DNA of 35,257 bases from Streptomyces sp. ADI96-02 (GCF_003846185.1 NZ_ML123034.1:5532770-5568026); one strand, 5' to 3'. Shown: positions 25,147 through 34,114, numbered from the stretch's first letter. A program made the numbers and translations. Notes: a model not told the origin generated them from the sequence alone.

Positions 25147-26379
25147 ATGTTAAAGAGAACGGCAGGAGTGGATGAGTCGATGGAGACTCCCGGGTCGCAG
25201 ACATCGCTGCACAGGGCCAATCTGGAGCGGGTCGTACGCGCCGTACGGATGGCGGGATCGCTCACCCAGGCGGAGATCGCCCGGAGCACCGGGCTGTCCG
25301 CCGCCACCGTCTCCAACATCGTCCGGGAGCTCAAGGACGGCGGAACGGTCGAGGTGACCCCCACCTCGGCGGGCGGCCGGCGGGCCCGCAGCGTCTCGCT
25401 CAGCGGCGACGCGGGCATCGTGATCGGCGTCGACTTCGGCCACACGCACCTGCGGGTCGCCATCGGCAACCTCGCCCACCAGGTGCTGGCCGAGGAGTCC
25501 GAGCCGCTGGACGTCGACGCCTCCTCCGCGGAGGGCTTCGACCGGGCCGAGGTGCTGGTCAACCGCCTCATCGAGGCCACCGGGATCGGCCCGGACAAGG
25601 TCATCGGCGTCGGCCTCGGCGTGCCCGGTCCCATCGACGTCGAGTCCGGCACGCTGGGCTCCACCTCGATCCTGCCGGGCTGGAGCGGCATCAACCCCAG
25701 CGAGGAGCTGGCCGGCCGCCTCGGCGTACCGGTCCACGTCGACAACGACGCCAACCTCGGGGCGCTGGGCGAGCTGGTGTGGGGCAGCGGGCGCGGGGTG
25801 CGCGACCTGGCGTACATCAAGGTCGCCGGCGGCGTCGGGGCCGGTCTCGTGATCGACGGGACCATCTACCGGGGGCCGGGCGGCACGGCCGGCGAGATCG
25901 GCCACATCACGCTGGACGAGTCGGGTCCGGTCTGCCGCTGCGGCAACCGCGGCTGCCTGGAGACCTTCGCCGCCGCCCGCTACGTGCTGCCGCTGCTCCA
26001 GCCGAGCCACGGCCCCGGGCTGACCATGGAGCGGGTCGTCCAGCTGGCCCGCGAGGGCGATCCGGGCTGCCGCCGGGTGATCGGCGACGTCGGGCGGCAC
26101 ATAGGCAGTGGTGTCGCCAACCTGTGCAACCTGCTCAACCCCAGCCGGGTGGTGCTCGGCGGCTCCCTGGCGGAGGCCGGGGAGCTGGTCCTGGGGCCGA
26201 TAAGGGACTCCGTCTCCCGTTACGCGATCCCCAGCGCCGCCCGCCGGCTCTCCGTGCTCCCCGGGGCCCTGGGCGGCCGGGCCGAGGTGCTGGGGGCGCT
26301 CGCCCTGGTGCTCAGCGAGATGGGGGATTCCAGCCTCCTGGAGAGCACCCCGCCCGCAGCGACGCCTGCCTTCACTTAG
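25147..26379 (+). CDS. rok7B7: ROK-family transcriptional regulator, Rok7B7-like
   Basis: The 410-residue protein has an N-terminal winged helix-turn-helix (about residues 39-62, LTQAEIARSTGLSAATVSNI) and a C-terminal sugar-kinase-like ROK domain. That domain has the DNDANLGALGE active-site block and the zinc motif GH...CRCGNRGCLE, with Cys263, Cys265 and Cys270. It lies between ngcEFG and xylFGH, as rok7B7 (SCO6008) does in S. coelicolor, where the protein affects xylose use, carbon catabolite repression and antibiotic production. This assignment rests on family and gene order. I take ATG 25147 as the start; ATG 25180, with AGGAG 11 bases upstream, is an equally good choice and gives 399 residues. 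The ligand is unknown. Confidence 0.9.
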   Translation: MLKRTAGVDESMETPGSQTSLHRANLERVVRAVRMAGSLTQAEIARSTGLSAATVSNIVRELKDGGTVEVTPTSAGGRRARSVSLSGDAGIVIGVDFGHTHLRVAIGNLAHQVLAEESEPLDVDASSAEGFDRAEVLVNRLIEATGIGPDKVIGVGLGVPGPIDVESGTLGSTSILPGWSGINPSEELAGRLGVPVHVDNDANLGALGELVWGSGRGVRDLAYIKVAGGVGAGLVIDGTIYRGPGGTAGEIGHITLDESGPVCRCGNRGCLETFAAARYVLPLLQPSHGPGLTMERVVQLAREGDPGCRRVIGDVGRHIGSGVANLCNLLNPSRVVLGGSLAEAGELVLGPIRDSVSRYAIPSAARRLSVLPGALGGRAEVLGALALVLSEMGDSSLLESTPPAATPAFT

Positions 26380-26380
26380 A

Positions 26381-26423
26381 TAACGAATGGCACCGTTGTC
26401 ATCTCGTTAAGGATTTACTCCTT
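26381..26423 (+). promoter_or_regulatory. Nested dyads in the xylF promoter region
   Basis: Three symmetric elements are packed together. TAACGA (26381-26386) mirrors TCGTTA (26404-26409). The imperfect palindrome TGGCACCGTTGTCA (26388-26401) lies inside it. AAGGA/TCCTT (26409-26413, 26419-26423) follows. A TAGATA -10-like box overlaps at 26377-26382, and TTGACG is at 26422-26427. This is the only regulatory-looking sequence between the ROK regulator and xylF, so it is the natural operator candidate for Rok7B7 or a LacI-type repressor. Confidence 0.5.
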
Positions 26424-26499
26424 GACGCTGACGCTGCGGCCGAGTTGACTTCCAGCCACCTCGGCCGCAACGTCGCGGCCTCGTCAGGGAGGTTCGAGA

Positions 26500-27612
26500 A
26501 TGAACACGCGTATGCGTCGTGCCGCCGTTGCCGTTGCCGCCACCGCGATGGCCGTCTCGCTTGCCGCTTGCGGAAGCGCCAAGGAGTCGGGTGACAAGGC
26601 CGCACAGGGCTCGGAGAAGAAGGGCGACGACCTGAAGATAGGTCTGCTCCTCCCCGAGAACCAGACGGCCCGTTACGAGAAGTTCGACAAGCCGATCATC
26701 GAGAAGAAGGTCAGCGAGCTCACCAACGGCAAGGCGGAGGTCATCTACGCCAACGCCAAGCAGGACGCCACGCTGCAGTCGCAGCAGATCGACACCATGA
26801 TCACCAACAAGGTCGACGCGCTCATCGTCGACGCGGTGGACTCCAAGGCGATCGAGAACGGTGTCAAGAAGGCCAAGGACGAGGGCATCCCCGTCATCGC
26901 CTTCGACCGCCTCGCCGAGGGCCCCATCGACGCGTACACCTCCTTCGACAACGAAGAGGTCGGCCGCGTCCAGGGCAAGGCCCTGCTGGAGGCCCTGGGA
27001 GACAAGGCCGACGGCGGCACGATCGTGATGATGAACGGCGCGATCACCGACCCGAACGCCGCGCTCTTCAAGAAGGGCGCCAAGTCCGTCCTGGACGGCA
27101 AGGTGAAGTACGGCAAGTCCTACGACACCAAGGAATGGAAGCCGGAGAACGCCAACGCCAACATGGAAGCGGCGATCACCGCGCTCGGCAAGGACAAGAT
27201 CGACGGCGTCTACTCCGCCAACGACGGCATGGCCGGCGGCATCATCACCGCCCTCAAGGGCGCCGGCCTCTCCAAGCTCCCGCCGGTCACCGGACAGGAC
27301 GCCGAGCTGGCCGGTGTGCAGCGCATCGTCTCCGGCGAGCAGTTCATGAGCGTCTACAAGCCCTACCCGCAGGAGGGCATCGTCGCCGCCGAGATGGCCG
27401 TGGCCCTCGCCAAGGGCGAGAAGCTCGACTCGATCGCCACCTCCAAGGTCGACAACGCCAGCCAGAAGGGCATCCCGACGGTGCTCGTCCCGGTCGTCTC
27501 GCTGACCAAGGACAACATCAACGACACCGTCGTCAAGGACGGCATCTACACGATCGACGAGATCTGCACGGCCAAGTACAAGGCCGCCTGCGACGCGATC
27601 GGCCTGAAGTAG
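26500..27612 (+). CDS. xylF: XylF, xylose-binding lipoprotein
   Basis: The 370-residue type-I periplasmic-binding-protein-like lipoprotein has a signal peptide ending in a lipobox (SLAAC, Cys24). A charged linker leads to a two-lobe domain with LKIGLLLPENQTARYEKFD, DALIVDAVDS, VIAFDRLAEG, YSANDGMAGG and VTGQDAELAG. These are typical of XylF-like D-xylose-binding proteins of ribose/xylose-type importers. ATG 26500 has GGGAGG about 8 bases upstream. It stands first in xylFGH, in the same position as S. coelicolor SCO6009. The gene ends directly in a hairpin before a 285-base gap, an arrangement that usually lets the binding protein be made in excess over the membrane subunits. Confidence 0.92.
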   Translation: MNTRMRRAAVAVAATAMAVSLAACGSAKESGDKAAQGSEKKGDDLKIGLLLPENQTARYEKFDKPIIEKKVSELTNGKAEVIYANAKQDATLQSQQIDTMITNKVDALIVDAVDSKAIENGVKKAKDEGIPVIAFDRLAEGPIDAYTSFDNEEVGRVQGKALLEALGDKADGGTIVMMNGAITDPNAALFKKGAKSVLDGKVKYGKSYDTKEWKPENANANMEAAITALGKDKIDGVYSANDGMAGGIITALKGAGLSKLPPVTGQDAELAGVQRIVSGEQFMSVYKPYPQEGIVAAEMAVALAKGEKLDSIATSKVDNASQKGIPTVLVPVVSLTKDNINDTVVKDGIYTIDEICTAKYKAACDAIGLK

Positions 27613-27630
27613 GCGCCGGGGACCGGCGCC
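27612..27630 (+). terminator. Hairpin directly at the xylF stop
   Basis: GGCGCCGG (27612-27619) pairs with CCGGCGCC (27623-27630) around a 3-base loop, starting at the last base of the xylF stop. It could be a partial terminator or a 3' stabiliser of xylF mRNA. The rest of the 285-base gap is very GC-rich (to about 27780), then turns T-rich (27805-27830) before xylG, where a separate start of transcription is possible. Confidence 0.55.
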
Positions 27631-27897
27631 GCCCCGGCGAGCCGGTCCCGCCCCGCCGTCCTGCCCGCCGCGCCCCCGCGACGGGCCGCACGGCGGCCCC
27701 GCCCGCGCCGCGGAGCGGCCCACCGCGGCCCCGCGCGCGCCACGAAGCCTGTCCGGCGTCCCGCCCACCGAACGTCCCGCTACCGGGCGGGGCGCCGGAC
27801 GGAACGCTTCCCCTTGTTTCTGTTCTCTCGCCCGTCCGCCGCGCCTTCCCCCGGGCGCGGTATCCCCGCCGGTCAGGCGGCGAAGGAGATGGTTCAC

Positions 27898-28677
27898 GTG
27901 TCCGCTACGCCCGTGCTGGCGTTGCGAGGGGTCTCCAAGCGCTTCGGTGCCGTCCAGGTACTCACCGATGTAGAGCTTGAGGTCCACGCCGGTGAGGTGG
28001 TCGCCCTGGTCGGCGACAACGGCGCCGGCAAGTCAACGCTGGTCAAGACGATCGCCGGAGTCCACCCCATCGATGACGGAGTCATCGAGTGGGACGGCGC
28101 CCCCGTGCAGATCAACAAACCGCACGACGCCCAGAACCTCGGCGTCGCGACCGTCTATCAGGACCTCGCGCTGTGCGACAACATCGATGTCGTCGGCAAC
28201 CTCTACCTGGGCCGGGAGCTGCGCAGGTTCGGCATCCTGGACGAGGTGGAGATGGAGCGCCGCTCCCGCGAGCTGCTGTCCACGCTCTCCATCCGCATCC
28301 CGAGCGTCCGCATCCCGATCGCCTCGCTCTCCGGCGGCCAGCGCCAGACGGTGGCCATCGCCCGATCGATGCTCGGCGAGCCCAAGCTCGTCATCCTCGA
28401 CGAGCCGACCGCCGCCCTCGGCGTCGAGCAGACCGCCCAGGTCCTCGACCTCGTCGAGCGGCTGCGCGAGCGCGGCCACGCCGTCATCCTCATCAGCCAC
28501 AACATGGCCGACGTGAAGGCCGTGGCCGACAAGGTCGCCGTCCTCCGGCTGGGCCGGAACAACGGTGTCTTCGACGTGAAGACCACCTCCCAGGAAGAGA
28601 TCATCTCCGCCATCACGGGCGCCACGGACAACGCCGTGACCCGTCGTGCGGCGCGCAACGCGGAGGTTTCCCAGTGA
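27898..28677 (+). CDS. xylG: XylG, xylose ABC transporter ATPase (single domain)
   Basis: The 259-residue ATPase has Walker A GDNGAGKST (Lys45), a Q-loop in YQDLAL, the signature LSGGQ (144-148), Walker B ILDEP (Asp168, catalytic Glu169) and the H-loop ISHNM. The start is GTG 27898, nine bases after GGAG; the in-frame ATG at 27889 touches the ribosome binding site and is unlikely. Unlike E. coli XylG, which has two fused ABC domains, this one has a single domain and must dimerise, as in the actinobacterial FrcA/XylG type. It is cytoplasmic, couples ATP hydrolysis to transport through XylH, and overlaps xylH by four bases. Confidence 0.92.
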   Translation: MSATPVLALRGVSKRFGAVQVLTDVELEVHAGEVVALVGDNGAGKSTLVKTIAGVHPIDDGVIEWDGAPVQINKPHDAQNLGVATVYQDLALCDNIDVVGNLYLGRELRRFGILDEVEMERRSRELLSTLSIRIPSVRIPIASLSGGQRQTVAIARSMLGEPKLVILDEPTAALGVEQTAQVLDLVERLRERGHAVILISHNMADVKAVADKVAVLRLGRNNGVFDVKTTSQEEIISAITGATDNAVTRRAARNAEVSQ

Positions 28678-29963
28678 CCACCGACAAGACCGCCACCCCG
28701 GTGGACGGACAGGTCGTCAACCCCGACGCGGCCGAGGGCGCGGCCACGGTCGTCGACCCCCGCCTGCTCATCCGCGAGCAGGGCCTCGCGGGCTACTTCA
28801 CCGAGTTCAGGCGCAGGATCAGCGCGGGCGACCTCGGCTCGATCCCCGTGGTCGTCGGCCTCGCGATCATCTGCGTCGTCTTCCAGAGCATGAACTCCGA
28901 GTTCCTCTCCGCGAAGAACATCAGCGACATCGCCACCACGATGGTCGCCACCGGCATGATGGCCGTCGGCATCATCTTCGTCCTGCTGCTCGGCGAGATC
29001 GACCTCTCCGTCGGCTCCGTCAGCGGCGTCTCCGGCGCGCTGGTCGCGGTGCTCAGCGTCACCCAGGGCATGAACGAGTGGCTGGCCATCGTCGTCGCCA
29101 TCGTCAGCGGCGCGGTGATCGGGGCCCTCCACGGCTTCTTCTTCGCCCGCATCGGCGCACCCGCCTTCGCCGTGACCCTGGCCGGCCTGCTGTTCTGGCT
29201 GGGCTTCATGCTCCAGCTCCTCGGCGACACCGGCACCATCAACCTGGACGGCGACGGCGTCGTCGGCAGCCTGACCACGTACTACTTCAGCGACGTCGCC
29301 GCCGCCTACGGCCTGGCCGTCGTCGCGGTCCTCGGCTACTTCGCCTCGGCCTTCCTCGACACCCGCCGCCGCGAGGCCGCGGGCATCCCGGCCCGGCCGA
29401 TGTCCGACATCGCCGTGCGCACCGCCGTCCTCGCGGTGTTCGCCTTCGCCGCCGCGTACATGTTCAACCAGTACCGCGGCCTGCCGCTCGCGCTGGTCCT
29501 CTTCCTGATCGTCCTGGTCGGCACGGACTTCGTGCTGCGCCGCACGGCGTACGGCCGGAAGATCTTCGCGCTCGGCGGCAGCGTGGAGGCGTCCCGCCGG
29601 GCCGGCATCAACGTCACCGCGATCCGGATCTCCGTCTTCTCCATCGCGGGCACGTTCGCGGCGATCGGCGGCCTCTTCTGGGCCTCCAAGATCGCCGCGG
29701 CCAACCAGGGCTCCGGCACCGGCGACCTCCTGATGAACGTCATCGCGGCGGCCGTCATCGGCGGCACGAGCCTCTTCGGCGGCCGGGGCCGCACCTGGAA
29801 CGCGCTGCTCGGCGTGATGGTGATCGTCTCCATCCAGTACGGCCTGTCGCTGGAGGGCATCGCCACCCCGATCCAGTACATGATCACCGGCGGGGTGCTC
29901 CTGGCCACCGTCGTGATCGACTCCGTCACCCGGAAGACCCAGAAGACCGCGGGTCGTGCCTGA
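28674..29963 (+). CDS. xylH: XylH, xylose ABC transporter permease
   Basis: This 429-residue permease of the RbsC/XylH type has a cytoplasmic N-terminal tail of about 60 residues and around ten hydrophobic segments. Hallmarks are GEIDLSVGSVSG in the early membrane core, GAPAFAVTLAGLL, and AAVIGGTSLFGGRGR near the C terminus. Between TM6 and TM7 is a longer charged loop (DTRRREAAGIPARPMSD), as in XylH proteins. The start is GTG 28674 in GTGA, overlapping the xylG stop, with CGGAGG upstream; the longer open frame upstream is a shadow of xylG. It forms the channel for xylose delivered by XylF. A terminator follows 17 bases after the stop. Confidence 0.92.
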   Translation: MTTDKTATPVDGQVVNPDAAEGAATVVDPRLLIREQGLAGYFTEFRRRISAGDLGSIPVVVGLAIICVVFQSMNSEFLSAKNISDIATTMVATGMMAVGIIFVLLLGEIDLSVGSVSGVSGALVAVLSVTQGMNEWLAIVVAIVSGAVIGALHGFFFARIGAPAFAVTLAGLLFWLGFMLQLLGDTGTINLDGDGVVGSLTTYYFSDVAAAYGLAVVAVLGYFASAFLDTRRREAAGIPARPMSDIAVRTAVLAVFAFAAAYMFNQYRGLPLALVLFLIVLVGTDFVLRRTAYGRKIFALGGSVEASRRAGINVTAIRISVFSIAGTFAAIGGLFWASKIAAANQGSGTGDLLMNVIAAAVIGGTSLFGGRGRTWNALLGVMVIVSIQYGLSLEGIATPIQYMITGGVLLATVVIDSVTRKTQKTAGRA

Positions 29964-29980
29964 CCGCACCACCGCGCGGA

Positions 29981-30007
29981 CGCCCGGCACCCCTCGGGGG
30001 CCGGGCG
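29981..30007 (+). terminator. Terminator after xylFGH
   Basis: CGCCCGGC (29981-29988) pairs with GCCGGGCG (30000-30007), and CCCC/GGGG extends the stem inward past a bulged A. It lies 18 bases after the xylH stop. Confidence 0.8.
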
Positions 30008-30173
30008 CCCGCGTGTGTCCGGGCCCCGGCGGGTCGGCTCCTGTGGGCGACGTCACTCTCGCTCACCGGTTCGAGCGACCGCCAACCGGCCGCCCGACCA
30101 ACGCGGCGGCGGGCGGAACATTAGACTCACCGGATCGGCACGCTCGATCAGCTCGAAACGCAAGGAGGCACGG

Positions 30174-32087
30174 GTGGATCTGCTGACCCGCATCAAGGGA
30201 CCGCGCGACCTGGACCGGCTCGGCCTCGGCGAGCTGGACCAGCTCGCGGAGGAGATCCGCACGTTCCTCGTGGACGCGGTGTCCAAGACCGGCGGACACC
30301 TCGGTCCCAACCTGGGTGTGGTCGAGCTCACCATCGCCCTGCACCGCGTCTTCGACTCGCCGCGGGACAAGGTGCTCTTCGACACCGGCCACCAGAGCTA
30401 CGTGCACAAGCTGCTCACCGGCCGTCAGGACTTCTCGCGGCTCAAGAGCAAGGGCGGCCTGTCCGGCTACCCCTCCCGCGCCGAGTCCGAGCACGACGTC
30501 ATCGAGAACTCGCACGCCTCCACAGTGCTCGGCTGGGCCGACGGCCTGGCCAAGGCCAACGAGGTCCTGGCCAAGGACGACCACGTCGTCGCCGTCATCG
30601 GCGACGGCGCGCTCACCGGCGGTATGGCCTGGGAGGCGCTGAACAACATCGCCGCCGCCAAGGACCGCCCGCTCGTCATCGTCGTCAACGACAACGAGCG
30701 CTCCTACGCGCCGACCATCGGCGGCCTGGCCAACCACCTCGCCACCCTGCGCACCACCGACGGGTACGAGCGCTTCCTGGCCCGCGGCAAGGACCTCCTG
30801 GAGCGCACGCCCGTCCTCGGCCGCCCGCTGTACGAGACGCTGCACGGCGCGAAGAAGGGCCTCAAGGACTTCATCGCCCCGCAGGGCATGTTCGAGGACC
30901 TGGGCCTGAAGTACGTCGGCCCGATCGACGGCCACGACATCGAGGCACTGGAGTCCGCGCTCCAGCGCGCCAAGCGGTTCGGCGGCCCGGTCATCGTGCA
31001 CTGCCTGACCGAGAAGGGCCGCGGCTACACCCCGGCCCTCCAGGACGAGGCCGACCGCTTCCACGCCGTCGGCAAGATCCACCCGGACACCGGTCTGCCG
31101 ATCTCCACCTCCGGCCTCGACTGGACCTCCGTCTTCGGCGAGGAGATGGTCAAGCTCGGCCAGGAGCGCGAGGACATCGTCGCGATCACGGCGGCCATGC
31201 TCCAGCCGGTGGGCCTCGGCAAGTTCGAGGAGGCGTTCCCGGACCGCATCTACGACGTCGGCATCGCCGAGCAGCACGGCGCGGTCTCCGCCGCCGGCCT
31301 CGCCACCGGCGGGCTGCACCCGGTCTTCGCCGTGTACGCCACCTTCCTCAACCGCGCCTTCGACCAGGTCCTGATGGACGTCGCCCTGCACAAGTGCGGC
31401 GTCACCTTCGTCCTGGACCGGGCCGGCGTGACGGGCACGGACGGCGCGTCGCACAACGGCATGTGGGACATGTCGATCCTCCAGTGCGTGCCCACGCTCC
31501 GGATCGCCGCCCCGCGCGACGCGGACCAGGTCCGCGCCCAGTTGCGCGAGGCCGTGGCCGTCGACGACGCCCCCACCGTGGTCCGCTTCTCCAAGGGCGC
31601 GGTCGGCCCGGCCGTCAAGGCGGTCGGCAAGGCCGGCGGGATGGACATCCTGCGCGAGCCGAAGGCGGTCCGCCCCGACGTCCTGGTGGTCTCGGTCGGC
31701 GCGCTCGCCCCGATGTGTCTGGAGATCGCCGACCTGCTGGACGCCCAGGGCATCTCCAGCACCGTCGTCGACCCGCGCTGGGTCAAGCCGGTCGACGAGG
31801 CCCTCGCCCCGCTCGCCGAGTGCCACCGTGTCGTCGTCACCGTCGAGGACAACAGCCGCGCCGGAGGCGTCGGCTCGGCCGTCGCCCAGGCGCTGCGCGA
31901 CGCCGGCGTCGACGTGCCGCTGCGCGACTTCGGCATCCCGCCGGTCTTCCTCGACCACGCCTCGCGCGGCGAGGTGATGGCGGAGATCGGGCTGACCGCG
32001 CCGGACATCGCCCGCCAGGTCACCGGACTGGTCGCCAAGCTCGACGGCCGCTTCGAGAGCCGCGCGGCGGAGCCGGCCCGCGACTGA
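30174..32087 (+). CDS. dxs: 1-Deoxy-D-xylulose-5-phosphate synthase
   Basis: The 637-residue enzyme joins pyruvate and glyceraldehyde-3-phosphate to form DXP, the first step of the MEP isoprenoid pathway and a precursor of thiamine and pyridoxal. Visible are the substrate-side DTGHQSYVHK, the thiamine-diphosphate/Mg motif GDGALTGG followed by NDNERSYAP (about residues 143-180), the catalytic Glu366 in GIAEQHG, and a C-terminal transketolase-like domain. The start is GTG 30174 with AAGGAGG seven bases upstream; the open frame extends further up without coding character. A TAGACT box at 30122-30127 may be its -10. Streptomyces often carry two dxs genes, so this may be the second copy. It has its own terminator and is monocistronic. 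Confidence 0.95.
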   Translation: MDLLTRIKGPRDLDRLGLGELDQLAEEIRTFLVDAVSKTGGHLGPNLGVVELTIALHRVFDSPRDKVLFDTGHQSYVHKLLTGRQDFSRLKSKGGLSGYPSRAESEHDVIENSHASTVLGWADGLAKANEVLAKDDHVVAVIGDGALTGGMAWEALNNIAAAKDRPLVIVVNDNERSYAPTIGGLANHLATLRTTDGYERFLARGKDLLERTPVLGRPLYETLHGAKKGLKDFIAPQGMFEDLGLKYVGPIDGHDIEALESALQRAKRFGGPVIVHCLTEKGRGYTPALQDEADRFHAVGKIHPDTGLPISTSGLDWTSVFGEEMVKLGQEREDIVAITAAMLQPVGLGKFEEAFPDRIYDVGIAEQHGAVSAAGLATGGLHPVFAVYATFLNRAFDQVLMDVALHKCGVTFVLDRAGVTGTDGASHNGMWDMSILQCVPTLRIAAPRDADQVRAQLREAVAVDDAPTVVRFSKGAVGPAVKAVGKAGGMDILREPKAVRPDVLVVSVGALAPMCLEIADLLDAQGISSTVVDPRWVKPVDEALAPLAECHRVVVTVEDNSRAGGVGSAVAQALRDAGVDVPLRDFGIPPVFLDHASRGEVMAEIGLTAPDIARQVTGLVAKLDGRFESRAAEPARD

Positions 32088-32098
32088 CCGTAGGGCCG

Positions 32099-32144
32099 AC
32101 GGGCCGGTGGGACCACCTCTGTACGGGCGGTCCCACCGGCCCGT
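32099..32144 (+). terminator. Strong terminator after dxs
   Basis: A perfect 16-base-pair stem (32099-32114 with 32129-32144) with a 14-base loop starts 12 bases after the dxs stop. Confidence 0.88.
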
Positions 32145-32304
32145 TCGCATGATGTCCCGTCCGCCGGGCTGCCCGGCCGACGCGTCCGTCGTCTTCTCCG
32201 CCTCCGTCGGCGTCGAGGTCGTGGCCACCGCCCGGACGGCGGAGGAAGGGCGGCGGGCGGCACGCCCCCAGGGCGTCACCCGTCGCCCCGTCACGCGTCC
32301 ACCG

Positions 32305-32718
32305 TCACCCGTCGCCCGGCCCCGGCCCCCGCTCGGGCACCGGCCGTACCGTACGCGGTCCCACGCACCGGGCCCCCCGCGCCTCGACCCGTCGTCGCAG
32401 GCCGCGGTCGGCGGTGACCACCACGAGATCGCGCTCCCGGGGCGCGGCGGCGGCCAATTCGGCGATCAGGTCGTCACCGCTGCCCGCCGCCGACACGACC
32501 CGTACGCCCTCCACGGAGTCCACGCCCCTCGCCGCGCCCTCGACCACCAGGACGATCTCGACCGGGCCGGGCAGGTCCGGCAGCCCGGCCGCGGCGTACG
32601 GCACCAGCGCGTCGCGCAGCCTCTCCGCCGCCCCGCGCCGGTCCCGCCACCAGCCGTCCGGGACCGAGCCGACCACGTTGGCGGCGTCCACGATCACCAG
32701 TACCGTTTCGCTTCGCAT
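32305..32718 (-). CDS. Small NYN/PIN-like domain protein
   Basis: The 137-residue cytoplasmic protein begins VLVIVDAANVVGS, with Asp11 and Asn14 as in the metal-binding NYN/PIN-like nuclease fold. GDDLIAELAAA and DLVVVTADRGLRRRV follow, supplying further conserved acidic positions, and match the YacP-type NYN layout. Streptomyces homologues are often labelled NTP pyrophosphohydrolase in databases, which I cannot support from motifs; an RNA-cleaving role fits the fold better. It starts at ATG 32718. The frame continues upstream only through the antisense/shadow of the LCP gene, and the ribosome binding site is weak. It lies 38 bases after the LCP gene and may be co-transcribed with it. Confidence 0.8.
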   Translation of the reverse strand: MRSETVLVIVDAANVVGSVPDGWWRDRRGAAERLRDALVPYAAAGLPDLPGPVEIVLVVEGAARGVDSVEGVRVVSAAGSGDDLIAELAAAAPRERDLVVVTADRGLRRRVEARGARCVGPRTVRPVPERGPGPGDG

Positions 32719-32756
32719 CCCGGCAGCCTGACATGGTGCGGCGGCCCGACGGGCAG

Positions 32757-33848
32757 TCAGCCTCCGGCGGCGGGGGACTTCTTGGCGGACTCGGGGATCG
32801 CGGTGTCGTCGCGCAGCGCCTTCCAGAGCCGGCCGGCCCGCGGCTCGGCCGCGACCACCCGGTTCGGGTCGGCCCTGTCGTACGCCACCGGGAGCATGAT
32901 CGTCTCCATCGAGGCGGGGTCGACGCCGTCCATCGAGCGGGCGAACTCCGCCAGCGAGGAGAGCGAGGCGAGTCCGGAGTCGGTGGTCAGGGACTTGGTG
33001 GCGGAGTCGGCGATCCGGTACAGGCCGGCCGGGCTGCCCAGCAGGTCCTGCTTCCTGACCTCGCTCAGCAGGGCGAGCAGGAACTGCTGCTGGAGGCCGA
33101 TCCGGCCCAGGTCGCTGCCGTCGCCGATGCCGTGCCGGGTGCGGACGTAGGCCAGGGACCGGGCGCCGTCCAGGCGGTGCTGACCGGCGGTCAGGCGCAG
33201 TCCGGACGCCTTGTCGTCGATGTCCCGCGGTACGTCGACGGTGACGCCGCCGATCGCGTCGACCAGGTCCTTGAACCCGGCGAAGTCGATCTCCAGGTAG
33301 TGGTCGACGCGCACTCCGGACATCTTCTCCACCGTCTTGACCACGCAGGCCGGACCGGCCTCGGAGTAGACGGAGTTGAACATCACCCGCTCCTCGGCCG
33401 GCAGCGTCGACCCGTCCGACTCGGCGCACTCGGGCCGCGTCACCAAGGTGTCGCGCGGGATGGAGACGGCGACGGCCCTCGACCGGCCCTCGGGGATGTG
33501 GACGACCATCGCGGTGTCGGACCGGGAGCCGCCGACGGCCCCGCCGCCGCCCAGCTCCCTGTTCTCCGCGCCGGCCCGTGAGTCGGAACCGAGCACCAGC
33601 AGGTTCTGCCCGCTGGTGGGCGACTTCTCGGGCCGGTCGTCACCGAGCGCGTGGTCGATGTCGACGCCCTTGATGTTGCCGTCGAGCCGGCTGTAGAGCC
33701 CGTAGACGGCTCCGCCGCCGGCGAGCAGCAGGATGACCAGGACACCGAGCGTGATCTTCAGTCCCCGGCGGCGTCCGCCCCGCTTCTTCCGGCCCCGCCC
33801 GGACGACGGAGCCGGTCGGGGGTCCGGGGGTATGGCGTCATGGCTCAT
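32757..33848 (-). CDS. LytR-CpsA-Psr (LCP) family protein
   Basis: The 363-residue protein has a Pro/Arg/Lys-rich cytoplasmic head, one transmembrane helix (about residues 29-52, ITLGVLVILLLAGGGAVYGL), and an extracytoplasmic LCP domain. That domain shows LLVLGSDSRAG, RSDTAMVVHI, VSIPRDT, FNSVYSEAGP, VDHYLEIDFAGFKDLVDAIG and YVRTRHGIGDGSDLGRIGLQQQ. The conserved Asp and Arg residues that hold the polyprenyl-phosphate and metal are present. LCP enzymes transfer glycopolymers such as teichoic-acid-type polymers or arabinogalactan from lipid carriers to peptidoglycan. ATG 33848 has AGG directly upstream, a weak site. It may form an operon with the NYN gene. Confidence 0.93.
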   Translation of the reverse strand: MSHDAIPPDPRPAPSSGRGRKKRGGRRRGLKITLGVLVILLLAGGGAVYGLYSRLDGNIKGVDIDHALGDDRPEKSPTSGQNLLVLGSDSRAGAENRELGGGGAVGGSRSDTAMVVHIPEGRSRAVAVSIPRDTLVTRPECAESDGSTLPAEERVMFNSVYSEAGPACVVKTVEKMSGVRVDHYLEIDFAGFKDLVDAIGGVTVDVPRDIDDKASGLRLTAGQHRLDGARSLAYVRTRHGIGDGSDLGRIGLQQQFLLALLSEVRKQDLLGSPAGLYRIADSATKSLTTDSGLASLSSLAEFARSMDGVDPASMETIMLPVAYDRADPNRVVAAEPRAGRLWKALRDDTAIPESAKKSPAAGG

Positions 33849-34114
33849 CCTGGTTCGGGTCCCTTGCTCTCGCGGCCCCGGAGGGCTGTGGCGGGTGGAC
33901 TCGGGTGGGGGGAGGAGCCGGTCCGGCGTTCGTGGTGCGCAGAACTATAGGCAATGCGCCGAGCACGCGGGGGAGTTGTGTGGGGTGACGGCGGCGGACC
34001 GGACCGCTCCGGATTCACGGGCCGGTACGTCCCTGGATCGCGTACCGCCTAGGATGATCCGGATTCGCCTGTACGCGCGCGCCGCGCCGAACGTCCGGAA
34101 AGGGGAGCGGGACC
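33849..34114. other. Divergent intergenic region
   Basis: This region holds the promoters of the LCP gene (leftward) and the beta-propeller gene (rightward). I see the strong ribosome binding site AGGGGAG at 34100-34106 for the rightward gene, but no confident -10/-35 pairs and no small gene. Confidence 0.4.

Noticed and set aside
28203..30056. A 617-codon minus-strand open frame over xylG/xylH
   Set aside because: Asp/Glu/Ala/Val-rich shadow of the permease gene with no domain signal.
30063..32294. A 743-codon minus-strand open frame over dxs
   Set aside because: Antisense shadow of dxs with no recognisable motif.
32719..33429. N-terminal extension of the NYN protein frame
   Set aside because: It runs through the LCP gene in another frame on the same strand and shows only Arg/Gly/Pro-rich composition.
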